From positions 1 to 5,001 of the forward strand of contig CAADXH010000093.1 of assembly GCA_900752975.1 (NCBI GenBank): a stretch of DNA of 5,001 nt. The letters run 5' to 3'. How positions within the stretch are numbered: the first letter of the stretch is position 1; every line of letters begins with the position of its first letter. The notes under the pieces are model-generated. The model did no database searches and had not been told where the DNA came from. It saw only the letters and a list, made by a program, of their open reading frames with translations. Below are positions 1-4,990 of this stretch, one piece after another. This stretch comes from Bacilli bacterium. GTDB taxonomy: Bacteria > Bacillota_I > Bacilli_A > ML615J-28 > CAG-313. A program made the translations under genes and the position numbers.

Positions 1-15
1 ATCCCCAATTGAATT

Positions 16-49
16 CCTAGATAATTATAACAAAACCCATTAATCTAGG
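16..49. promoter_or_regulatory. Inverted repeat flanking the left-edge promoter (operator-like)
   Basis: The arms CCTAGAT (16-22) and ATCTAGG (43-49) are exact reverse complements, separated by 20 bases. The minus-strand TATAAT at 24-29 lies between them, so one arm falls near the expected transcription start and the other near the -35 position. That arrangement suits an operator for a repressor of a gene lying to the left of the window. A second palindrome (GCACAA-TT-TTGTGC, 50-63) sits immediately next to it. No known operator was recognised. A structural role in DNA or RNA, or chance in AT-rich sequence, remains possible. Confidence 0.35.
24..32 (-). promoter_or_regulatory. Extended -10 promoter for a gene left of the window
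   Basis: On the minus strand the sequence reads TG-T-TATAAT, a perfect extended -10 box. No convincing -35 lies 16-18 bases upstream (the 17-base position reads TGCCCT), so the promoter would depend on the extended -10. It lies downstream of the rpmF terminator, so it probably starts a new transcription unit that continues leftward beyond base 1. Confidence 0.45.
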
Positions 50-92
50 GCACAATTTTGTGCACGATGATTGACAAACCGTCAGGCGAAAG

Positions 93-118
93 AAAAAACG
101 CATCCTGTGACGCGTTTT
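93..118 (-). terminator. Intrinsic terminator of the yceD-rpmF operon
   Basis: On the minus strand, AAAACGCGTC, loop ACAG and GATGCGTTTT form a 10-bp stem with one G-U pair, and the T run continues to position 93. It begins just past the rpmF stop codon and is a classic Rho-independent terminator that closes the operon. Confidence 0.9.
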
Positions 119-119
119 C

Positions 120-329
120 TTACTTAGTTTCTTTTTCTTCTTTTGTTTTGATCTCTAAAACTTTTTGATCTTTGTTGTAATAACCACAAACTGGACATAC
201 ACGGTGGCTTAGTTTAAGTTCCCCACAATTAGGGCAAACTGACATGCCTGGTACTTCAATTTTGTAGTGAGTACGACGTTTTAATTTACGAGTCTTAGAA
301 ACACGACGTTGTTGAGCTATTGCTCCCAT
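120..329 (-). CDS. rpmF: 50S ribosomal protein L32 (zinc-ribbon form)
   Basis: L32 is a small basic protein of the large ribosomal subunit that binds 23S rRNA. The 69-residue product has the typical basic N-terminal half (SKTRKLKRRTHYK, residues 11-23) followed by two cysteine pairs, CPNC (32-35) and CPVC (45-48). These four cysteines form the zinc-ribbon site of the C+ type of L32. The N-terminus is slightly unusual: it reads MGAIAQQRRVSK rather than the common MAVPKRRTSK-like start. The C-terminus ends in a lysine/glutamate-rich tail. The start is supported by AGGAG at 337-341, 7 bases upstream of the ATG. Only 14 bases separate it from the yceD stop, and the yceD-rpmF order is the conserved one in many bacteria, so the two genes are co-transcribed. 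A strong terminator follows the stop codon. Identification is firm. Confidence 0.96.
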   Translation of the reverse strand: MGAIAQQRRVSKTRKLKRRTHYKIEVPGMSVCPNCGELKLSHRVCPVCGYYNKDQKVLEIKTKEEKETK

Positions 330-343
330 AATCTCACTCCTAT

Positions 344-781
344 CTATTCTTCGTCGTCAAATGATTCATTTAAGTCAATTCCTCTAGCTTTTAATATTTC
401 ATACGCATCTTCTCTACGCACTGAAATAGGTTTATCAATAATTATGTTAGACCATACAGCACTATCAAGATCTAGTGTATTATTTTCTATTAAAAATTCA
501 TCATCGGTTGGATCAATACTAAAGATTTCATCATAATCTCCCGTAAATTTATAATCAACCGGTTCAAGTGTTAATGCACACTCTAAAACAAGACTAGCCT
601 CAACTGAATATTTGACACGATAACTTCCATATTTAACGTATGAAATCACCCCTCTAACATGAACGGGCTTTATCTCGATAATATCAGAAACTTTTTTTGC
701 AAGTTCCGTAAAATCGGTTTCATAAGAAAATTCATAAGGTTTAGCTGTAAGTTTTTGGAGTTGTTGAATTGACCACTTCAT
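344..781 (-). CDS. yceD: YceD/DUF177 family protein, 23S rRNA accumulation
   Basis: The 145-residue product belongs to the YceD (DUF177) family, small acidic proteins needed for normal accumulation of 23S rRNA in bacteria and plastids and usually encoded just upstream of rpmF. Visible family features are the MKW start, a central beta-rich stretch around ECALTLEP (67-74), the conserved LDLDSAVWSNIIIDKPI segment (103-119) and an acidic tail ending FDDEE. Many members have a Cys-x-x-Cys pair in the central segment; here only Cys68 remains, so a metal site is unlikely. The start at 781 is supported by the ribosome binding site AAAGGTGAT (785-793) and by a good SigA promoter further upstream. The gene heads the operon with rpmF. 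Its call rests on gene order plus family motifs; the molecular function of the family is only partly known. Confidence 0.9.
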   Translation of the reverse strand: MKWSIQQLQKLTAKPYEFSYETDFTELAKKVSDIIEIKPVHVRGVISYVKYGSYRVKYSVEASLVLECALTLEPVDYKFTGDYDEIFSIDPTDDEFLIENNTLDLDSAVWSNIIIDKPISVRREDAYEILKARGIDLNESFDDEE

Positions 782-804
782 ATTATCACCTTTACGACCA
801 ATTA

Positions 805-833
805 ATTATACCAAAAAATGCTTTTTTTTGCAA
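805..833 (-). promoter_or_regulatory. SigA promoter of yceD-rpmF
   Basis: On the minus strand, TTGCAA (828-833) is followed after 17 bases by TATAAT (805-810). TG lies one base upstream of the -10 box, giving an extended -10 (TG-G-TATAAT). It sits about 24 bases upstream of the yceD start codon and downstream of the ysxE terminator, so it is well placed to drive the housekeeping operon. Confidence 0.8.
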
Positions 834-866
834 AAGTAATGCGTATATATTTATAAACAAGAAACC

Positions 867-892
867 AAAAAAAGTGTAGTTTACCTACACTT
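867..892 (-). terminator. Intrinsic terminator of spoVID-ysxE, overlapping the stop codon
   Basis: On the minus strand, AAGTGTAG, loop GTAAA and CTACACTT form a perfect 8-bp stem followed by a seven-T run (867-873). The ysxE TAG stop (885-887) lies inside the 5' arm, so the last two sense codons and the stop are part of the terminator. It separates the sporulation operon from yceD-rpmF. Confidence 0.85.
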
Positions 893-1838
893 CTTCACTA
901 GTATCATCATAGTCAGAAAAATTTTTAAAGTATTTTTTTATTGAATTACTGGTTGTAATGAATTCACCAGCACTAATATATTCATCTGTACTAATATTTA
1001 ATCTTGCAATATAAATGAGCAAAACCATATAACGAAAGTAATCATAATAAAATGGATTACTACTTTTGTATCTACTATTAATAATATTTTTATAATCGAC
1101 ATTTAAATCTTCATTTTCTATATAGTACTTTGCAAGATCAAGACTTTCGACTCCAATTTTACCATTGTCGATGCTAACTAAAAAACTACCACCATCAATA
1201 TTCAACAGATGATCAAGCTTTGGATTATTATGGATAAAACTATAATCGACAGATTCTCTAGCCTTAATAGTACTTATTATTCGTTTCTGAAGGCGAACTA
1301 ATTCTTTTTTAGCGTCTAAAAAATATTGATAATTTGCAAGTATTGGCATAGAATAAATATCTAATGGTTTGGCTTCGACACTGCGCACATAGTTTTCTAA
1401 CATTTTATATTTGTAATCCAATCGATTAGTTATTTCTTCAAACTTAGGTCTCGCTGTACTAGGATTAAGCTGTCTTGAGTAGGAAGTTTTATCGTGTATG
1501 TTATTTAATTCATTAAATAATTGTTGTGCCTTTGCTTCTTTAACAATTGTATAATCATTATAGTAATTATTTAAGTAAAAAGCTTGTGACATAGTCCTTG
1601 TCACATAATCATTTTTTCTATTTTTTATTGGATAGATAACATTATGAACCCCTTGACTTTCTAAAAAACGATACTTTTCAAGCGCATTAATTTTTGTTTC
1701 TTTGAGAAAATATGAATTTCCTTTACTATCATATACTTTAACAGCTTTATCTGACAATGGATTTAAATCACTAATAGATATTTCATAATATTTAACTAAG
1801 TCTTGATTAAATGCTCTTACTTTATTTACTATATCCAT
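885..1838 (-). CDS. ysxE: CotS/YsxE-family spore-coat pseudokinase
   Basis: The 317-residue product looks like a divergent member of the CotS/YsxE/YutH family. These are spore-coat proteins with an aminoglycoside phosphotransferase-like kinase fold. Visible landmarks are a possible ATP-binding lysine in YFLKET (K46), an APH-type helical region with NNIHDKTSY near 112-120, a catalytic-loop equivalent FIHNNPKLDH (201-210), and a metal-loop equivalent SIDNGKIGVESLDLAKYY (222-239). The loop that is usually H-x-D reads H203-N-N, so the catalytic aspartate is missing. The metal loop retains D224 but is otherwise degenerate, so catalysis is unlikely. The start overlaps the spoVID stop by one base (TAATG) with only a weak ribosome binding site, which suggests translational coupling. 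The spoVID-ysxE pairing also occurs in Bacillus and is the strongest support for this symbol. The product has no signal peptide. Its precise role in the coat is unknown; the family is confident, the exact orthology less so. Confidence 0.75.
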   Translation of the reverse strand: MDIVNKVRAFNQDLVKYYEISISDLNPLSDKAVKVYDSKGNSYFLKETKINALEKYRFLESQGVHNVIYPIKNRKNDYVTRTMSQAFYLNNYYNDYTIVKEAKAQQLFNELNNIHDKTSYSRQLNPSTARPKFEEITNRLDYKYKMLENYVRSVEAKPLDIYSMPILANYQYFLDAKKELVRLQKRIISTIKARESVDYSFIHNNPKLDHLLNIDGGSFLVSIDNGKIGVESLDLAKYYIENEDLNVDYKNIINSRYKSSNPFYYDYFRYMVLLIYIARLNISTDEYISAGEFITTSNSIKKYFKNFSDYDDTSEEV

Positions 1839-2551
1839 TACTTTATGATAACACGTTGATATTTCGAAATATCATTATTCTTATTATCTTTAAAGACTTT
1901 GTCTAGTGAAATATCATTTTTAGTACATACATTTTCAAGTTCTTTATCATTTGAGTAATAACAAACTTTAATTTTTGACCTTTTTTCTTCTAAATTATCT
2001 AAATAGTTTTCTGTTTCCGTGGGTAAATTGTCATCCTTAAACTTTAATGTTTCTTCCAATTTGGAAGATACTTTTTCCGTTATTTCTTTTTTAATTTCTT
2101 CAAGCTCATCGCTAGTTTCAACTTCACTAGTATCTTCATTACTAATTGTTCTTTCACCTAGTGTTTCAATATTTTCTGGTATCACTTCAACTATAGCTTT
2201 GTCTTCTACTGTTTCAATGTTCTTAAGTTCTTCTTCAATTTCGTTATAGTCCACTTTAATATCAAATGAAACTTCAATTCCTCTACCATCAACTAAATCA
2301 TAATCTAGATTAATGCAATCTAAATCAATAAGTTCAAACTTAGGTGTTGTAAAGACAATATTAAATGGTATACTTTCATTAAATAAGTTTTCTTTTTCTA
2401 AATCGCTCTTATAATACTTACCATTAATACCTAAACTTCCCGCAATTCCATCTTCAGTAATGCTATAATCTAAAATTTCTCCACAAATATCATTAATTCT
2501 ACTTGCATCTTTTATTTTTATAAAACTTGTAAAATTCATTCTTAATTCCAT
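1838..2551 (-). CDS. spoVID: SpoVID-like spore coat morphogenetic protein with C-terminal LysM
   Basis: SpoVID acts in the mother cell with SpoIVA to make the coat encase the forespore. Its LysM domain is known in Bacillus to sense peptidoglycan precursors. The 237-residue product has the same architecture. An N-terminal beta-rich domain (about 1-104) contains ISDYS-like strands, GIAGSLGINGKYY (35-47), PFNIVFTTP (62-70) and a YDLVDGRGIEVSFDIKVDY segment (84-102). A very acidic, probably disordered linker follows (103-191). A LysM-like end (192-237) begins KIKVCYYSNDKELENVC and closes with KYQRVIIK. It is far shorter than the 575-residue B. subtilis protein, mostly through a shorter linker. 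There is no signal peptide, as expected for a mother-cell cytoplasmic protein. Three in-frame ATGs lie upstream or at the start (2560, 2557, 2551). The one at 2551 is chosen because AAAGGA lies 8 bases upstream, whereas the first ATG abuts the ribosome binding site. Support comes from the downstream ysxE and the SigmaE-like promoter. Confidence 0.82.
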   Translation of the reverse strand: MELRMNFTSFIKIKDASRINDICGEILDYSITEDGIAGSLGINGKYYKSDLEKENLFNESIPFNIVFTTPKFELIDLDCINLDYDLVDGRGIEVSFDIKVDYNEIEEELKNIETVEDKAIVEVIPENIETLGERTISNEDTSEVETSDELEEIKKEITEKVSSKLEETLKFKDDNLPTETENYLDNLEEKRSKIKVCYYSNDKELENVCTKNDISLDKVFKDNKNNDISKYQRVIIK

Positions 2552-2559
2552 AATCATCA

Positions 2560-2565
2560 TCCTTT
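2560..2565 (-). promoter_or_regulatory. Ribosome binding site deciding the spoVID start
   Basis: AAAGGA on the minus strand lies 8 bases before the ATG at 2551 but directly overlaps the upstream ATG at 2560. Normal spacing therefore favours the third ATG as the true start. The predicted transcription start falls within a few bases upstream, giving a very short leader of roughly 15 bases. Confidence 0.65.
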
Positions 2566-2571
2566 CGCAAT

Positions 2572-2600
2572 ACTATATGCGAAAACATCGAAAAATATGA
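2572..2600 (-). promoter_or_regulatory. SigmaE-type sporulation promoter of spoVID-ysxE
   Basis: On the minus strand, TCATATT (2594-2600) is followed after exactly 14 bases by CATATAGT (2572-2579). The Bacillus SigmaE consensus is KMATATT, 14-15 bases, then CATACAAT. The -35 matches fully and the -10 matches at six of eight positions. The B. subtilis spoVID gene is itself in the SigmaE regulon, so site and gene agree. The -10 also fits the SigmaK pattern CATANNNTA, but no SigmaK -35 is seen. No good SigA -35 is positioned for the TATAGT core. Confidence 0.7.
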
Positions 2601-2653
2601 AAAACAACTTTTAATCTTACAAAAATATTTGATAAAAGTATGAGACTTTATTT

Positions 2654-2698
2654 AAAAAAGGCACTTCAATATCTCTACTGAGATAAATTGGAGTGCCT
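2654..2698 (-). terminator. Intrinsic terminator of clpB
   Basis: On the minus strand the arm at 2680-2698 (AGGCACTCCAATTTATCTC) pairs with the arm at 2659-2675 around the loop AGTA. This gives about 17 base pairs with a two-base bulge and one G-U pair, followed by a T run (2654-2659). It begins five bases after the clpB stop and isolates clpB from the sporulation operon. Confidence 0.92.
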
Positions 2699-2703
2699 AT
2701 TAA

Positions 2704-4818
2704 TTATTTTACAACAATTTCATTATTTTCATATGTTACAACATAATCTTTATTAGGTACAACCTTTGAAGCAACAATATCTTTTGCAATTAAAGTTTCA
2801 ACATTTTTTTGAATGAAACGTTTGATTGGACGTGCACCATAGATTGTATTATAACTTTGATCAAGAACATATTGACATAACTCATCAGTAAAGATCATCT
2901 TAATGTTATTATTCTCAAGACGAACTTTAAGTTCATCCAATAATTTATGAACTATCTTCATTTGAACGTCACGATCAAGTGGCTTAAACATGATAATTTC
3001 ATCAATACGATTTAAGAATTCAGGTTTGAATGAAGCTCTTAATAATTGGTTAACTTGATTCTTAGCTTCCTCAGTTACACCATTCATCAAATATTCACTA
3101 CCTAAATTTGATGTCATAATGATAATTGTGTTTTTAAAGTCTACAGTACGACCTTGACCATCTGTTATTCTGCCATCATCAAGAATTTGAAGTAAAACAT
3201 TGAAAATATCGCGATGAGCTTTTTCAATTTCATCAAACAAAACAATTGAATAAGGCTTTCTTCTTACCGCTTCAGTCAATTGACCACCTTCATCATAGCC
3301 AACATATCCTGGAGGAGCACCGATTAGACGAGCCACTGAATGAGGTTCCATATATTCGCTCATGTCAAAACGAACAATATGTGATTCGCTATCGAACAAT
3401 GCTTCAGCAAGACTCTTGCATACTTCTGTCTTACCAACACCAGTAGGGCCTAAGAATAGGAATGAACCAATTGGTCTATTTTCATCCTTAATACCCGCGC
3501 GTTGTCTAATAATAGCATCACTAACAAGCTCAAGAGCTTCATCTTGACCTATTACTCTCTTGCTTAAAGTATCCTTTAAATTAAGTAGTTTTTCACGATC
3601 GCCTTTCACAAGCTTTGATACGGGAATGTTAGTAGCTTTAGAAACAATTTCGGCAATATCTTCTTCAGTTACAACTTCGGATATCAATTTATCATTTTTA
3701 TTTTCATTACGGTAATTTTCTAATTCTTTTTCAAGTTTAGGAATAATGCCATATTGAAGTTCTGCAGCCTTATTAAGGTCACCACGGTATGTTGCTTGTT
3801 CATAATCGTAACGAGCTTTTTCAAGTTGTTTTTGTTTTTCCTTAGTTTCTTCGATTGCGGCTTTCTCGTGTTGCCATTTTTCTGTCAATTCTTTTTCTTC
3901 TTGATGTTTAGCATCAAGTTCTTCTTCAATTTTCTTTAAACGATCCTTACTTAATTCATCAGTTTCTTTAGTTAATGCAGCCTTTTCAATTTCAATTTGC
4001 ATAATATGACGCTTTAATGTGTCAAGTTCAGTTGGCATGGAGTCCATTTCTGTTCTTAAAGATGCACAAGCCTCATCAATTAAGTCAATTGCCTTATCTG
4101 GTAAGAAACGATCAGTAATGTATCTATTAGAAAGAATTGCGCTTGCAACAATAGCGTTATCACTAATTCTAACACCATGATGTACTTCAAATCTTTCTTT
4201 TAAGCCTCTCAAAATACTAATTGTATCTTCAACGCTAGGTTCATTAATCATAACCTTTTGGAAACGTCTTTCAAGTGCACTATCTTTTTCGATATATTTT
4301 CGATATTCATTTAAAGTTGTGGCACCAATACAGTGAAGTTCACCACGTGCAAGCATAGGTTTTAACATATTACCTGCATCTAAGGCGCCTTCGGCATTAC
4401 CTGCACCAACAATTAAGTGAATTTCATCAATAAATAGAATTATTTCACCATTGCTTTCTTTTATTTTATTAAGTACAGCTTTTAATCTTTCCTCAAATTC
4501 ACCACGATATTTTGCTCCAGCAACTAGAGCACCCATATCAAGTTCATATACATGACATTTTTTAAGACTTGTGGGAACATCCTCTTTGACAATACGAGCA
4601 GCAAGACCTTCTATTATAGCAGTTTTACCTACACCAGGTAAACCAATTAGTATAGGATTATTCTTAGTCTTTCTCGCAAGAATTTTAATTATTCTTAAGA
4701 TTTCATCTTCACGGCCTATTACTGGATCTACTTTACCAGCTCTGACGGCGTCTGTTACATCACGACCAAACTTTTCAAGGATATTTTTATCGTTACTGTA
4801 ATCTTGTTGAAATTCCAT
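2704..4818 (-). CDS. clpB: ClpB protein disaggregase lacking the N-terminal domain
   Basis: ClpB is a cytoplasmic hexameric AAA+ chaperone that, with DnaK, extracts proteins from aggregates by threading. The 704-residue product has both ATPase modules. NBD1 has Walker A GLPGVGKT (59-66), pore loop KYRG (103-106), Walker B ILFIDE (127-132) and arginine fingers ERR (183-185). NBD2 has Walker A GPTGVGKT (457-464), pore loop GYVG (504-507), Walker B VLFDE (526-530), arginine finger R604 and sensor-2 GARP (661-664). A long coiled-coil middle domain (about 255-375) between them distinguishes ClpB from ClpC and ClpE, and no ClpP-binding IGF-type tripeptide is seen. Full-length ClpB has about 860 residues; the missing part is the roughly 150-residue N-terminal substrate-binding domain, as in mycoplasma ClpB. 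The absence is genuine: the start codon has a strong ribosome binding site, a CIRCE element and a SigA promoter immediately upstream, with no trace of N-domain coding sequence. Regulation is by HrcA. Confidence 0.97.
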   Translation of the reverse strand: MEFQQDYSNDKNILEKFGRDVTDAVRAGKVDPVIGREDEILRIIKILARKTKNNPILIGLPGVGKTAIIEGLAARIVKEDVPTSLKKCHVYELDMGALVAGAKYRGEFEERLKAVLNKIKESNGEIILFIDEIHLIVGAGNAEGALDAGNMLKPMLARGELHCIGATTLNEYRKYIEKDSALERRFQKVMINEPSVEDTISILRGLKERFEVHHGVRISDNAIVASAILSNRYITDRFLPDKAIDLIDEACASLRTEMDSMPTELDTLKRHIMQIEIEKAALTKETDELSKDRLKKIEEELDAKHQEEKELTEKWQHEKAAIEETKEKQKQLEKARYDYEQATYRGDLNKAAELQYGIIPKLEKELENYRNENKNDKLISEVVTEEDIAEIVSKATNIPVSKLVKGDREKLLNLKDTLSKRVIGQDEALELVSDAIIRQRAGIKDENRPIGSFLFLGPTGVGKTEVCKSLAEALFDSESHIVRFDMSEYMEPHSVARLIGAPPGYVGYDEGGQLTEAVRRKPYSIVLFDEIEKAHRDIFNVLLQILDDGRITDGQGRTVDFKNTIIIMTSNLGSEYLMNGVTEEAKNQVNQLLRASFKPEFLNRIDEIIMFKPLDRDVQMKIVHKLLDELKVRLENNNIKMIFTDELCQYVLDQSYNTIYGARPIKRFIQKNVETLIAKDIVASKVVPNKDYVVTYENNEIVVK

Positions 4819-4825
4819 AATTATT

Positions 4826-4833
4826 CCCCCTTT
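4826..4833 (-). promoter_or_regulatory. Ribosome binding site of clpB
   Basis: AAAGGGGG on the minus strand lies 7 bases before the clpB ATG. Its first two bases overlap the end of the CIRCE element, so the operator directly abuts the ribosome binding site in the leader. This fixes the start of the N-domain-less ClpB. Confidence 0.85.
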
Positions 4834-4858
4834 AGCACTCTATATCATTGAGTGCCAA
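4832..4858. promoter_or_regulatory. CIRCE operator (HrcA binding site)
   Basis: TTAGCACTC (4832-4840) and GAGTGCCAA (4850-4858) are separated by exactly 9 bases. The consensus is TTAGCACTC-N9-GAGTGCTAA, so 17 of 18 arm positions match. HrcA bound here blocks transcription and is released on heat stress when GroEL becomes occupied. The site spans the expected transcription start of clpB, so clpB should be a class I heat-shock gene. HrcA control of clpB is common in Mollicutes and some other Firmicutes, whereas CtsR often controls clp genes elsewhere; no CtsR heptads are seen here. Confidence 0.95.
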
Positions 4859-4862
4859 TATA

Positions 4863-4890
4863 ATTATACTCTTTTTTTTCAAATTGTCAA
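4863..4890 (-). promoter_or_regulatory. SigA promoter of clpB
   Basis: On the minus strand, a perfect TTGACA (4885-4890) is followed after 16 bases by a perfect TATAAT (4863-4868). An A/T-tract region upstream (about 4893-4917) could act as an UP element. Transcription should start near 4856, inside the CIRCE operator, which explains how HrcA would repress it. Confidence 0.92.
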
Positions 4891-4921
4891 TACTTTTTTT
4901 TAAAAAAATTAAAAAACTCTG

Positions 4922-4936
4922 ATTAACATATGATAT
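4922..4936. repeat. 15-bp direct repeat, copy 1
   Basis: The sequence ATTAACATATGATAT recurs exactly at 4947-4961, 25 bases further on. It lies between the clpB promoter and the rightward promoter at the window edge. The core CATATG is palindromic. The repeat looks like a regulator binding site, but no known operator was recognised. Confidence 0.6.
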
Positions 4937-4946
4937 ATTCAAAGAA

Positions 4947-4961
4947 ATTAACATATGATAT
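4947..4961. repeat. 15-bp direct repeat, copy 2
   Basis: This is an exact second copy of ATTAACATATGATAT and ends at the -35 of the rightward promoter. The 25-base period is a little over two helical turns, so proteins bound to successive copies would lie on roughly similar faces of the DNA. Confidence 0.6.
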
Positions 4962-4990
4962 TTACAAACTATATTAACTAATGTTATAAT
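4961..4990 (+). promoter_or_regulatory. Divergent promoter for a gene right of the window
   Basis: On the plus strand, TTTACA (4961-4966) is followed after 18 bases by TATAAT (4985-4990) with TG one base upstream, giving an extended -10. The final bases, CCAAAGG, could be the start of a ribosome binding site. The transcript would run rightward, divergent from clpB. The adjacent direct repeats suggest that it is regulated. Confidence 0.6.
4973..4987. repeat. Degenerate third copy of the 15-bp repeat
   Basis: ATTAACTAATGTTAT matches the repeat at 12 of 15 positions and starts 26 bases after copy 2. It covers the extended -10 region of the rightward promoter, so a protein bound here would block transcription. 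Part of its similarity may come from AT-rich promoter sequence. Confidence 0.35.

Noticed and set aside
71..76. Exact TTGACA on the plus strand
   Set aside because: The positions 16-18 bases downstream hold no -10 box, and the region is the end of a minus-strand operon.
885..1838. Aminoglycoside phosphotransferase (antibiotic resistance)
   Set aside because: The catalytic aspartate is missing and the gene is coupled to a spoVID-like gene, so a CotS/YsxE coat role fits better.
2560..2560. First ATG of the spoVID frame as the start codon
   Set aside because: It directly abuts the AAAGG and would have no spacer. The ATG at 2551 has normal 8-base spacing.
2659..2698. GGCACTT and GAGTGCC in the clpB terminator resemble CIRCE half-sites
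   Set aside because: The spacing (26 bases rather than 9) and the arm sequences do not fit CIRCE, and the long stem with a T run is explained as a terminator.
3754..3939. Plus-strand reading frame rich in Phe and Leu that looks like a membrane peptide
   Set aside because: It is the antisense of the clpB coiled-coil, where lysine/glutamate codons read as Phe/Leu/Ser on the other strand. The same applies to the Ser-rich frame at 2019-2249, opposite the acidic spoVID linker.
2704..4818. ClpC or ClpE rather than ClpB
   Set aside because: The middle domain is about 120 residues of coiled coil as in ClpB, and neither a ClpP-docking tripeptide nor a zinc-finger N-terminus is seen.
344..4818. Mycoplasma genetic code (UGA read as Trp)
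   Set aside because: All three tryptophan codons in the five genes are TGG and no gene has an in-frame TGA. The sample is small but does not support recoding.
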